Positions 7,762-15,979 of a stretch of DNA of 35,214 nucleotides are shown piece after piece. The position numbers and the translations under genes were made by a program. How positions within the stretch are numbered: the first letter of the stretch is position 1; each line of letters begins with the position of its first letter. The stretch covers positions 93,601-128,814 of the forward strand of contig PCUV01000082.1 of NCBI GenBank assembly GCA_002786915.1, given 5' to 3'. The stretch is from Comamonadaceae bacterium CG12_big_fil_rev_8_21_14_0_65_59_15. GTDB taxonomy: Bacteria > Pseudomonadota > Gammaproteobacteria > Burkholderiales > Burkholderiaceae_C. Below the pieces are notes generated by a model, which was not told the DNA's origin, did no database searches, and saw only the letters and a list, made by a program, of their open reading frames with translations.

Positions 7762-7794
7762 TTGACCCAGGTATTTGACCCAGGTATTTGACCC
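7762..7794 (+). repeat. Short tandem repeat (TGACCCAGGTATT units) before the phosphatase gene
   Basis: The 33 bases between the lipoprotein stop and the next ATG consist of 13-base units TGACCCAGGTATT, two complete and one partial (TGACCCA), preceded by a degenerate unit (CCCCAGGTAATT) that includes the lipoprotein stop. There is no purine-rich ribosome-binding site immediately before the ATG at 7795. The repeat therefore occupies the translation-initiation region of the phosphatase gene, and copy-number change would move or remodel it. Confidence 0.7.
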
Positions 7795-8433
7795 ATGCAA
7801 GCCACCCGCATCATTGCCGTGCGCCACGGCGAAACCGCCTGGAATGTCGATACGCGCATCCAGGGCCACCTGGACATTGCACTGAATGCCACCGGCGTGC
7901 TGCAGGCCGGGCGCGTGGCGCAGGCGCTGGCCGACGAAGCGGTGGACGCCATCTACGCCAGCGACTTGCTGCGCGCCTGGCAGACCGCCTGCGCCATCGC
8001 GCATGCGTGCCGCTGCACGCCCACGCCAGAGCGCCAACTGCGCGAGCGCGCTTTTGGCCGTTTTGAAGGCAAGACCTTTGCCGAACTGGAACAGCATTGG
8101 CCCGAAGACTCGCGCCGTTGGCGACAGCGCGACCCCGACTGGGAGCCACCCGGTGGCGAATCACTGATCGCCCTGCGCCAGCGCATCGCAGCTGCTGTCA
8201 CCGAGCTTGCAAGCCGCCACCTGGGCGGCCAGATCGTGCTGGTGGCGCACGGCGGTGTGATGGATGTCCTGTACCGACTGGCCACCGGACAGGAATTGCA
8301 GGCGCCGCGCACCTGGTTACTGGGCAATACCGCCATCAACCGTTTGCTGTGGACTCCTGATGGCCTGACGCTGGTCGGCTGGGGCGACACACGTCATCTG
8401 GATGATCTGGTGCGCGATGAAAGCAGCGCCTGA
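7795..8433 (+). CDS. Histidine phosphatase (phosphoglycerate mutase-like, GpmB type)
   Basis: The 212-residue protein belongs to the histidine phosphatase branch. The signature is AVRHGETAWN (residues 8-17) with phospho-accepting His11, then ASDLLRAWQTA, the RERAFGRFEGK segment with the acid/base Glu, and LVAHGGVMDVL with the second active-site His. GpmB-type proteins are commonly annotated as phosphoglycerate mutases, but many are phosphatases with other substrates, so the substrate is left open. The ATG at 7795 gives the normal distance to RHGE. The tandem repeat immediately before it leaves no clear ribosome-binding site. Confidence 0.85.
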   Translation: MQATRIIAVRHGETAWNVDTRIQGHLDIALNATGVLQAGRVAQALADEAVDAIYASDLLRAWQTACAIAHACRCTPTPERQLRERAFGRFEGKTFAELEQHWPEDSRRWRQRDPDWEPPGGESLIALRQRIAAAVTELASRHLGGQIVLVAHGGVMDVLYRLATGQELQAPRTWLLGNTAINRLLWTPDGLTLVGWGDTRHLDDLVRDESSA

Positions 8434-8481
8434 TCTCTGAAAATTCCTAAAAGTCATGATGTCACGTTGAACCCGCGCGGC

Positions 8482-8663
8482 GACTGGCTTTGGCGGCCTC
8501 CTCATACGGGGGTACCCGAAATCGTCGGCCGCCCAAGCCAGCCACCGCGCTGGACACCTTGGTAAAAAGGCGCTTGTCCACCAAAAGCGTCTAGCTGCAG
8601 GGAGCCCCACTGGTAAGCGCCGATTTCTGGTACCCCAGCATGAGGCGTTTGCCAGTGGGGCTC
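8482..8663. repeat. Two large hairpins whose loops are inverted copies of each other
   Basis: Hairpin A has 17-base arms at 8482-8498 and 8527-8543 (two mismatches). Hairpin B has arms starting GAGCCCCACTGG at 8602 and ending CCAGTGGGGCTC at 8663. The stems differ, but the loop of A (CCTC...GGGGTACCxGAAATCG) recurs in the loop of B in reverse complement, so the pair is symmetrical about 8572. This fills most of the 326-base gap between the phosphatase gene and thrH; no coding potential is apparent there. It may be a BIME-like REP pair, a MITE, or a structured RNA/attenuator upstream of thrH. Confidence 0.6.
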
Positions 8664-8759
8664 TCTGCGGCGGGTTATGTCGTACACCACCGACTACACT
8701 CTATCTAACCCCTATTAGCCTGCCCCCGGGCATTGCGTCCCCATTCACGGAGAACTGTT

Positions 8760-9371
8760 GTGCAACTTGTCTGTCTTGACCTCGAAGGCGTTCTGGTCCC
8801 TGAAATCTGGATCGAATTTTCCAAACGCACCGGCATCCCGGAGCTCTCGCGCACCACGCGCGACGAACCCAATTACGACAAGCTGATGACGTTTCGCTTG
8901 AGCCTTCTCAAGCAGCATAAGCTAGGCTTGCCCGACATCCAGAAAGTGATTGCCGAAATGGGCCCCATGCCCGGCGCGCGCGAGTTTCTGGACGCGCTAC
9001 GGCGCGACTACCAGGTGATCATTTTGTCCGACACGTTTTACGAATTTGCCATGCCGCTGATGGCGCAACTGGGTATGCCCACGCTGTTTTGCCACCAGCT
9101 TGAAGCCGACGCCAAGGGCTTTCTGGTGGCCTACCACCTGCGCATGGCGAACCAGAAAAAAGAAGCGGTGCAACGCTTTAAAGAGCTCAACTTCAAGGTC
9201 ATTGCTGCGGGTGACTCGTACAACGACACCGCCATGCTGGGCACCGCGCACGCCGGTATCCTGTTTCACCCGCCGCAAAACGTGATTGACGAGTTTCCGC
9301 AGTTTCCGGTGACGATGAATTACACCGAGCTGCGCGCCCGGATCGACCAGGCATCGCGCGCCATCGCCTGA
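8760..9371 (+). CDS. thrH: Phosphoserine phosphatase / homoserine phosphotransferase ThrH
   Basis: ThrH is a HAD-superfamily enzyme that dephosphorylates phosphoserine and can transfer the phosphate to homoserine. The product (203 residues) begins CLDLEGVLVPEIWIEF. DLEG replaces the usual HAD DxDGT and is typical of ThrH, with Asp7 as nucleophile. Further motifs are LSDTFYEF (motif II), the lysine-containing NQKKEAVQRFK, and AAGDSYNDTAML (motif III). GTG at 8760 is taken as start because CGGAG lies about seven bases upstream and it gives the family N-terminus; a longer TTG-initiated frame lacks support. Two strong hairpins lie in its leader region. The gene converges with ruvB. Confidence 0.9.
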   Translation: MQLVCLDLEGVLVPEIWIEFSKRTGIPELSRTTRDEPNYDKLMTFRLSLLKQHKLGLPDIQKVIAEMGPMPGAREFLDALRRDYQVIILSDTFYEFAMPLMAQLGMPTLFCHQLEADAKGFLVAYHLRMANQKKEAVQRFKELNFKVIAAGDSYNDTAMLGTAHAGILFHPPQNVIDEFPQFPVTMNYTELRARIDQASRAIA

Positions 9372-9396
9372 GGGCCTGAACAGCCGTCAGCAGCGC

Positions 9397-10470
9397 TCAG
9401 CCCTCGGACAAGCCAAACAAGCCCTCGCCCGCCGGATTCGCGGGCGGCGTCACGCCCAGATGCCGGTACGCGGCCAGCGTGGCAATGCGCCCGCGCGGCG
9501 TGCGCTGCAGGTAGCCCTGCTGAATCAGATAGGGTTCGATCACGTCTTCAATCGTGTCGCGCTCTTCGCCAATGCTGGCGGCAATGTTGTCCAGCCCGAC
9601 CGGGCCGCCGTCAAAGCGGTGGATCACCGCCTCCAGCAGCTTGCGATCCATCAGGTCAAAGCCTTGCGGATCGACGTCGAGCATTTGCAGCGCGCGGTTG
9701 GCAATGTCCAGCGTGATCTCACCCACGCCTTTCACGTCGGCGTAGTCGCGCACGCGGCGCAACAGCCGGTTGGCAATGCGCGGTGTGCCACGGCTGCGCC
9801 GCGCAATTTCAAAGCCACCTTTTTCGTCGGTTGGAACCTTCAACAGCCCGGCACTGCGTTTGACGATGCGCGCCAGCTCTTCGGCGCTGTAAAACTCCAG
9901 CCGCGCCACAATGCCAAAGCGGTCGCGCAACGGGTTGGTGAGCATGCCCGCGCGCGTGGTGGCACCCACCAGCGTAAAGGGCTGCAAATCGAGCTTGATG
10001 CTGCGTGCCGCCGGGCCTTCGCCGATCATGATGTCGATCTTGTAGTCTTCCAGCGCCGGGTACAAGATTTCTTCCACCACCGGGCTCAAGCGGTGAATTT
10101 CGTCGATGAACAGCACATCGTTTTTTTCCAGATTGGTCAGCAGCGCGGCCAGGTCTTTGGGTTTTTCCAGCACCGGGCCACTGGTCTGGCGCAGGTTCAC
10201 GCCCAGCTCGGCGGCGATGATGTGGCTGAGCGTGGTCTTGCCCAGGCCGGGCGGGCCAAACAGCAGCACATGGTCCAGCGCCTCGTCGCGCTTTTTGGCC
10301 GCACCAATGAAAATTTCAAGCTGCTCACGCGCCTTGGCCTGGCCCACGTAGTCGTCAAGCAACTTCGGTCGCAGCGCGCGCTCAATGGCTTCTTCGCCGG
10401 GCGAAGCGGGCGCGGTGGAGACCACCCGTTTGGGCGGCGCGGGGGCGAAGTCGTCGGTTTGAACGGTCAC
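9397..10470 (-). CDS. ruvB: Holliday junction branch-migration ATPase RuvB
   Basis: RuvB is the hexameric motor that, with RuvA, drives branch migration of Holliday junctions. From the chosen start the protein is 357 residues. It shows [11 protein letters not shown] (35-44), Walker [10 protein letters not shown] (72-80), Walker [10 protein letters not shown], sensor GATTRAGML, the arginine-finger region around RDRFGI, the [17 protein letters not shown] motif and a C-terminal winged-helix domain ending [15 protein letters not shown]. The start is GTG at 10468-10470 ([12 protein letters not shown]), since the frame upstream encodes unconserved residues and has no nearby ATG. A 147-base divergent region separates it from queA. 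ruvA and ruvC are not in the window. Confidence 0.95.
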   Translation of the reverse strand: MTVQTDDFAPAPPKRVVSTAPASPGEEAIERALRPKLLDDYVGQAKAREQLEIFIGAAKKRDEALDHVLLFGPPGLGKTTLSHIIAAELGVNLRQTSGPVLEKPKDLAALLTNLEKNDVLFIDEIHRLSPVVEEILYPALEDYKIDIMIGEGPAARSIKLDLQPFTLVGATTRAGMLTNPLRDRFGIVARLEFYSAEELARIVKRSAGLLKVPTDEKGGFEIARRSRGTPRIANRLLRRVRDYADVKGVGEITLDIANRALQMLDVDPQGFDLMDRKLLEAVIHRFDGGPVGLDNIAASIGEERDTIEDVIEPYLIQQGYLQRTPRGRIATLAAYRHLGVTPPANPAGEGLFGLSEG

Positions 10471-10617
10471 GGTAGGGTTGAGGTGCTGGACATGAATGCC
10501 ATGACTATAGCGCCGCACCTTTGAACAGATTGCGCTGTGTGCGCGACAACGGTCACCGGCCTGCGACAATGCTGCCCCTGTTTCACTTGGCACGGGGCCG
10601 TTCGCCCCTCAAGCACC

Positions 10618-11787
10618 ATGCACCTCGACGCCACGGATAGCGCTCGCACCTTTAGCCTCTGCGACTTTGACTTTGCTCTCCCCCCAGACCTGATCGCGCA
10701 GCACCCTGCCCCGCAGCGCAGCGGTTCGCGACTGCTTGACGGCACCTATGCCACGCCCGTCGACCGCGTATTCACCGATCTGCCAGCCCAGCTGCGTGCG
10801 GGCGACCTGCTGGTCCTGAACGACACCCGGGTGATGCACGCGCGCCTGTTTGGCGAAAAGCCCACAGGGGGCAAATGTGAACTGCTGATCGAGCGCGTTC
10901 TCGACGGCAACCAGGTTGCAGCGCACCTGCGTGTCAGCAAGAAACCAGCACCGGGTACTACCTTGCGGCTTGTTGCAGCAGCGGGCTGTGATGACCATCC
11001 CCGCGCAACCGTTCTGGGGCGCTGGCCAGACGAACACGGTGCGCTGTTTCGGTTGGCACTGTCCAACGATGCGGGCGACGACCCCTATACGCTGATGGCG
11101 CGCCACGGCCATGTGCCGCTGCCGCCCTACATAACCCACACCGACTCCCCTGAAGATGCACAGCGTTATCAAACGGTGTTTGCGAGTAAATTGGGCGCGG
11201 TGGCCGCCCCAACGGCCGCGCTGCATTTTGACGAAGCGGTGCTGGCACAGCTCGACACGATGGGGGTACAGCGTGCCTATGTAACGCTACATGTAGGCGC
11301 TGGAACGTTTCAACCCGTCAAAACAGAAAATCTGGCCGAGCACCAGATGCACAGCGAGTGGTACCAAGTGCCGGCGGCCACGCAACAGGCCATCGCCGAC
11401 TGCCGTGCGCGCGGGGGGCGCGTGGTGGCGGCAGGCACCACCAGCGTGCGTGCGCTGGAATCGTGGGCGCTTCAGGCCAATGGGGTCAGAGCACACAACC
11501 GCTGTGCGGTCGGTGATCTGACCCCATTGACCCAGACCCCCTTAACCCTGGCCCCATTTACGGGTGACACGCGCATTTTCATCACGCCCGGATTTGAGTT
11601 CAAAGTGGTCGACTTGCTGCTAACCAACTTTCACCTGCCCAAGTCAACCCTGATGATGTTGGTCAGTGCCTTTGCCGGGTATGAACGCGTTATGGCGCTA
11701 TACCAACATGCCATGACACAACGCTATCGATTCTTCAGCTATGGAGACGCGATGCTGCTGCAGCGTCAAAAACTTGCGAACACTTAG
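10618..11787 (+). CDS. queA: S-adenosylmethionine:tRNA ribosyltransferase-isomerase QueA
   Basis: QueA transfers the ribosyl group of SAM to preQ1 in tRNA, forming epoxyqueuosine. The 389-residue product contains [95 protein letters not shown] and SAFAGYE, the whole series expected of QueA. It is about 30 residues longer than a typical 350-residue QueA. Part of the excess is a low-complexity insertion after [11 protein letters not shown], encoded by a DNA palindrome at 11478-11529. The insertion keeps the frame and lies before the conserved TRIFITPGF strand, so activity may be kept. tgt lies 2.2 kb downstream in the same direction, with unrelated genes between. Confidence 0.93.
   Translation: MHLDATDSARTFSLCDFDFALPPDLIAQHPAPQRSGSRLLDGTYATPVDRVFTDLPAQLRAGDLLVLNDTRVMHARLFGEKPTGGKCELLIERVLDGNQVAAHLRVSKKPAPGTTLRLVAAAGCDDHPRATVLGRWPDEHGALFRLALSNDAGDDPYTLMARHGHVPLPPYITHTDSPEDAQRYQTVFASKLGAVAAPTAALHFDEAVLAQLDTMGVQRAYVTLHVGAGTFQPVKTENLAEHQMHSEWYQVPAATQQAIADCRARGGRVVAAGTTSVRALESWALQANGVRAHNRCAVGDLTPLTQTPLTLAPFTGDTRIFITPGFEFKVVDLLLTNFHLPKSTLMMLVSAFAGYERVMALYQHAMTQRYRFFSYGDAMLLQRQKLANT
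11478..11529. repeat. Palindrome-bounded insertion inside queA
   Basis: Perfect 13-base inverted arms CAATGGGGTCAGA and TCTGACCCCATTG enclose 26 bases. The unit interrupts the queA reading frame just after the conserved [10 protein letters not shown] segment and is followed by further TTGACCC/TTAACCC-like bases. The arm core TGACCCCA is also the core of the CAAGACCTGACCCCA repeats at 15.6-20.5 kb. It encodes about 17 residues absent from typical QueA proteins. Confidence 0.6.
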
Positions 11788-11789
11788 CC

Positions 11790-11826
11790 GGGCTCGCAAA
11801 GCAGTAACTTATTACTTTAAGAGCCC
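11790..11826. repeat. 37-bp short form of the foldback element
   Basis: GGGCTCGCAAAGCAGTAACT at the left and TTATTACTTTAAGAGCCC at the right match the two ends of the 160-bp element at 527-686, joined directly with the centre missing. The result is a near-perfect hairpin three bases after the queA stop. As at the first site, it follows a stop codon immediately and TTAG lies on both sides. It may serve as a transcription terminator for queA, although there is no clear T-tract. Confidence 0.65.
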
Positions 11827-11831
11827 TTAGC

Positions 11832-12013
11832 AAATTGGCGGCACAATGAGTGCAGTCTGCGTGCCGCCACGCAAGATCAGACAAATACCTTGAACACTTT
11901 TCAAAAACGTACCGCCAGACTGAAATTGGCGGCACAATGAGTGCAGTCTGCGTGCCGCCACGCAAGATCAGACAAATACCTTGAACACTTTTCAAAAACG
12001 TACCGCCAGACTG
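11832..12013 (+). repeat. Perfect 91-bp tandem duplication spanning the HD-GYP gene start
   Basis: Bases 11832-11922 and 11923-12013 are identical in every position as read. Each unit holds a GGCGGCAC...GTGCCGCC hairpin, an ATG within its loop opening a 15-codon frame, and then TTGAACACTTTTCAAAAACG, the first codons of the phosphodiesterase gene. Because 91 is not a multiple of three, the upstream copy of the start is out of frame with the gene and would give only a 16-residue peptide. The absence of any difference between copies points to a very recent duplication. Confidence 0.9.
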
Positions 12014-13243
12014 ATCGCGATGGTCAGTTTCATCCTGGCCTGCATTGCCAGTCCACTGGCCTGGTACGTGGCGCGTGAGAACGCGGAACAAAGCATTGTC
12101 TCGCTGGCTATTGAAGAATCCGGCCGCTTGCTGCATCGCTATAACGCCATTGACATGGATACGCCCGACGCTGTGGCCAAAGCGCACGACGCAGCGCAAA
12201 CCATCAGCGGCGGGATGTTTGACATTGTTGAAATTTACGATGCTCATGGCCGCAAGCTCGCAGCGGCCAACACGCCCGAGGGCAAGGCGGTCGAGTCGTC
12301 GCTGCCCCACCATGGCCGCCCCAATTACACCGAGGCTTTTTACCGCAGCACCAAGTTGCCCAATGGGGTCTGGGCGTTGCGAGTTTTTGTTCCATTACGT
12401 AACTCAGCGACCGACATGACTTTGCCGGTGACAGGGTACTTTGAAGGCGTGCGTGTCATGCCCGCTTGGCAACAAGACCAGATTTTTTCCAGCGCGCTCA
12501 CCGTCGCGCTCATGGTTGGGTTGGCAGCCCTGCTCTGTGGCGCGGCCTTGTACCCGGTGGTGGTGCACCTGGCTGCAGACAACGTACAAAAAACCCACGA
12601 AGTGCTGGATTCACACATTTCGATGATGGAAGCGTTGGGGCGGGCGATTGCCAAACGCGATTCAGACACCGGCGCACACAATTACCGCGTGGCCTGGATT
12701 GCTGCGGGAATTGCCGAAAAGATGGGCATTTCAGGCAACGCCATGCAAGCATTGATTGCCGGCAGTTTTTTGCACGACGTTGGCAAGATTGGCATTCCGG
12801 ATGCCATTCTTCTCAAGCCCGGCAAGCTTGACGACACTGAGATGACGATCATGCGCACCCATGTCAATCAGGGCAAAGACATCGTGCTGGGCGCGGGCTG
12901 GCTCGACGGTGCACAAGACGTGGTGGCGGCTCACCATGAAAAGTGGAACGGTAGCGGCTACCCTGAACAGCTGTCGGGCGACAGCATCCCCCTGTCAGCC
13001 CGCATTTTTGCGGTGGCCGACGTGTTTGACGCCTTGTGCTCCAAGCGCCCCTACAAGGAGCCCATGAGCTTTGAAGCCAGCATGGCGATTCTTGAAAAAG
13101 ACACCGGCAGCCACTTCGACCCGGCTGTGATGGCGGTCTTCCAGCCGATGGCGCGTGCCATCTACGACCAGCTCGCAAGCTGTGACGAAGAGGCGACACG
13201 CAAGCTACTGCAAGACCGCGTGAAGCGTCATTTTGAGCAGTGA
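11981..13243 (+). CDS. Membrane-bound HD-GYP domain protein, probable cyclic-di-GMP phosphodiesterase
   Basis: HD-GYP proteins hydrolyse cyclic-di-GMP and so favour motility over biofilm. The 420-residue protein has membrane segments at about 11-30 and 171-197 enclosing a periplasmic sensor domain, a short cytoplasmic linker with SHISMMEALGRAIAKRDSDTG, the metal-binding HD of SFLHDVGKIGIPD (His265, Asp266), and HHEKWNGSGYP (318-328) carrying the GYP motif. All catalytic landmarks are present. The start is TTG at 11981, within the 91-bp tandem duplication; an alternative ATG at 12020 would remove half of the first membrane helix. A 15-codon frame ends on the bases that form this start (CCTTGA), so translational coupling or attenuation is possible. 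It lies between queA and tgt. Confidence 0.85.
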   Translation: MNTFQKRTARLIAMVSFILACIASPLAWYVARENAEQSIVSLAIEESGRLLHRYNAIDMDTPDAVAKAHDAAQTISGGMFDIVEIYDAHGRKLAAANTPEGKAVESSLPHHGRPNYTEAFYRSTKLPNGVWALRVFVPLRNSATDMTLPVTGYFEGVRVMPAWQQDQIFSSALTVALMVGLAALLCGAALYPVVVHLAADNVQKTHEVLDSHISMMEALGRAIAKRDSDTGAHNYRVAWIAAGIAEKMGISGNAMQALIAGSFLHDVGKIGIPDAILLKPGKLDDTEMTIMRTHVNQGKDIVLGAGWLDGAQDVVAAHHEKWNGSGYPEQLSGDSIPLSARIFAVADVFDALCSKRPYKEPMSFEASMAILEKDTGSHFDPAVMAVFQPMARAIYDQLASCDEEATRKLLQDRVKRHFEQ

Positions 13244-13255
13244 ACGGGCCGCCCC

Positions 13256-13630
13256 TTAGGGCTTGGCAAAGTAGTTCACCCCCGGCAAGCCCTGGTAATC
13301 TACATCTTGCGTCCAGAACGTGGCGCCTATCTCGCGTGCCAGGCTGTACATCATGGCGTCGGCCATGGTCAGGTGGTGCGCTGCCGCCACTTGCGCGGCC
13401 GCCACGGCGCGCCGGTCGGTGACCTCCAGCACCCGGCCCAACCGCATGACGTCCAGGCATTGCGCTACCGCTTCAGACGGCACTTTGCGGCTCAGCACCT
13501 TGTTCACTTCAAACAGGGCAATCACGGGCACGAACAAGGTGTTGCGCTGCTCGATGGGTGCGGCAAACAAGTCGGCCCGGTCCGTGTCTTGCAAGTATTC
13601 GATCCAACCCGAAGAATCAACGACATTCAT
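13256..13630 (-). CDS. PIN-domain toxin (VapC-like) paired with an AbrB antitoxin
   Basis: The 124-residue protein has the PIN start NVVDSSGWIEYL with catalytic Asp5, ALFEVNKVLSRK with the second acidic residue, LTMADAMMYSLAREIGA with the third, and a final FWTQDVDYQGLPGV with the last aspartates. Length and motifs are complete, so it is probably an active RNase toxin. Its start overlaps the antitoxin stop by four bases. The module lies on the opposite strand to its neighbours, converging with the HD-GYP gene (12-base gap) and divergent from tgt. This fits an independently acquired cassette between queA and tgt. Confidence 0.88.
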   Translation of the reverse strand: MNVVDSSGWIEYLQDTDRADLFAAPIEQRNTLFVPVIALFEVNKVLSRKVPSEAVAQCLDVMRLGRVLEVTDRRAVAAAQVAAAHHLTMADAMMYSLAREIGATFWTQDVDYQGLPGVNYFAKP

Positions 13631-13857
13631 TCAAACTCCCGATCGGGTTCTTTCTCAATTTCCAGATCGGCCGGCTTCAGGTTGTACTTTTTCAGCATCC
13701 CGCGGTAGGCACTCATCGGCAACTCCGGCCTGATCACCAGTTCTTGCCCGCGCAACTCGAATTTGATATGCGAGCCCGCGCTGATACCCAGTTTGGCGCG
13801 CATGGCTGCGGGCAGCGTGACCTGCCCTTTGCTTGACACAACCGCTTCAGTCAACAT
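13627..13857 (-). CDS. AbrB/MazE-type antitoxin (VapB-like)
   Basis: A 76-residue protein. The first 45 residues form the swapped-hairpin AbrB fold: EAVVSSKGQVTLPAAMRAKLGI is the textbook motif, followed by GSHIKFELRGQELVIRP. The C-terminal 30 residues (LKPADLEIEKEPDREFE) are acidic and probably bind the toxin. It is translated first, overlapping the PIN toxin by 4 bp. It should autorepress through a dyad immediately upstream of its ATG. Confidence 0.88.
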   Translation of the reverse strand: MLTEAVVSSKGQVTLPAAMRAKLGISAGSHIKFELRGQELVIRPELPMSAYRGMLKKYNLKPADLEIEKEPDREFE

Positions 13858-13866
13858 GATGAATTC

Positions 13867-13880
13867 CTATTACAAAATAG
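13867..13880. promoter_or_regulatory. Candidate AbrB-antitoxin operator
   Basis: The perfect dyad CTATTacaaAATAG lies ten bases upstream of the antitoxin start in an AT-rich stretch. Two GCTTTAC direct repeats, read on the minus strand, lie a little further upstream. Position and symmetry fit autoregulation by the antitoxin-toxin complex. This is inference from sequence symmetry only. Confidence 0.4.
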
Positions 13881-13993
13881 AAAGTAAAGCAAATCACAAC
13901 TGTAAAGCGAATATGCCGATAGCACCACGCGCCCGTTGACCAGGCATAAGCCCAGCCATCAGATCAAAGACAATACCAGCCAAGCCTTTTTGA

Positions 13994-15268
<1,275 letters not shown>

Positions 15269-15684
15269 ACCCGGTTTTCACGCTGCTGCCGATTCACGCT
15301 AAACGCAACATCCCTCGCGCCTCGATGAACGCAATCACCTCATCGATGCCATTGAGCGTGCGCTGGTGACTGTACTCAATCAATGGTTGATTCAATCCTG
15401 GCTCGTTTGATGTTTGCCGCCCCTGACGCGCCCTGGCACTTGTCACACGTCTGTCGCCTTGCTCTCACACAAAACCCGGCCATTGCACAGTTTTTTGCTT
15501 CAAAAAACCTAGCTGCTGACGCTTTATAGGTAAGCGCTAGCGGCATATTTTCTAATGATTCGCTCCTGGCCGCTTTGTTGACGATGGAGGATGTTGCAAT
15601 ACAAGACCTGACCCCAAGTCTCTTTTCGAATAAGCTGTAATAGCAGCCAATCCAAGCCCCATCAATCCCAAGACGATGGCTGCC
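15269..15684. other. Gene-poor stretch with gene remnants and one repeat unit
   Basis: Three things are visible. A minus-strand frame ending at a stop in 15294-15296 encodes about 40 residues including TLNGIDEVIAFIEARG; it looks protein-like but has no start and was not identified. Bases 15410-15443 match the last codons of the Rpn-type nuclease gene at 16963-16996 with only a few differences, so this is a tail fragment of another copy. Bases 15509-15616 then carry the same downstream unit that follows the intact gene: the AGCTGCTGACGCTT hairpin repeat, a TTGTTGACGATGGAGGAT stretch and the TTGCAATA-CAAGACCTGACCCCA motif. No complete gene was found. Confidence 0.6.
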
Positions 15685-15889
15685 TATCTCAAGGCCTGCA
15701 AAAGGTACAGCAAGCGGGCAAAGCAACCGCCTTGCGGCGGCTACCAAGCGCTTTGGTCCCTTGCAACCCGGCCTGGCGGACACCATTGCATCGGCTAACC
15801 TGGCGCAGATTGAAGCCTGGTTTGACAGCGCCATCACCGCGCCCAGTCTGGATGCCATGTTTAACAGCCCGGACGCACCCCGGCACTGA
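15685..15889 (+). pseudogene. C-terminal fragment of an Rpn-type PD-(D/E)XK nuclease gene
   Basis: This stretch aligns with 16785-16996, the end of the intact Rpn-type gene. Shared residues include the tail PGLADTI, LAQIEAWFDSAITAPSLDA and the final RH stop. A deletion of about four bases near CGGCGGC-TACCAAG shifts the frame, so the front part (LQKVQQAGKATALRR) and the rest are read in different frames. Nothing of the catalytic N-terminal domain is present. It is a decayed tandem copy lying just upstream of the intact gene, and it is followed by its own terminator hairpin. Confidence 0.75.
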
Positions 15890-15917
15890 CTGCGCAGCGT
15901 TGCACCCACTTCACCGC

Positions 15918-15944
15918 AAAACCCGGCCAGCGCGCCGGGTTTTT
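15918..15944 (+). terminator. Rho-independent terminator after the nuclease pseudogene
   Basis: CCCGGC and GCCGGG form a GC-rich stem around a six-base loop (CAGCGC), with A-tract on the left and TTTTT on the right. It lies between the pseudogene stop and the start of the intact copy, so it insulates the latter from upstream transcription. The A-tract allows function in both directions. Confidence 0.75.
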
Positions 15945-15979
15945 GCTGTCGGCGTGGCATGCTGGATTACCATGTCGCC

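Noticed and set aside
9370..9405. GAGGGC...GCCCTC hairpin between thrH and ruvB as a bidirectional terminator
   Set aside because: Only six base pairs, a 24-base loop and no T-tract; it overlaps the ruvB stop and may be chance.
10471..10617. Specific -35/-10 promoter boxes in the ruvB-queA divergent region
   Set aside because: Candidates such as TTGAAC with CGACAA-type hexamers are weak and not distinguishable from background.
13933..13950. Shared 15-mer GACCAGGCATAAGCC with 903-917 inside the ROK gene
   Set aside because: A single 15-base match in 35 kb is expected by chance about as often as not, and flanking bases do not align well.
15294..15400. Minus-strand frame encoding TLNGIDEVIAFIEARG as the end of a known gene (DNA ligase LigA considered)
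   Set aside because: The resemblance is short and from memory, the frame stops right after it, and no other LigA motif is present; left unassigned in the gap description.
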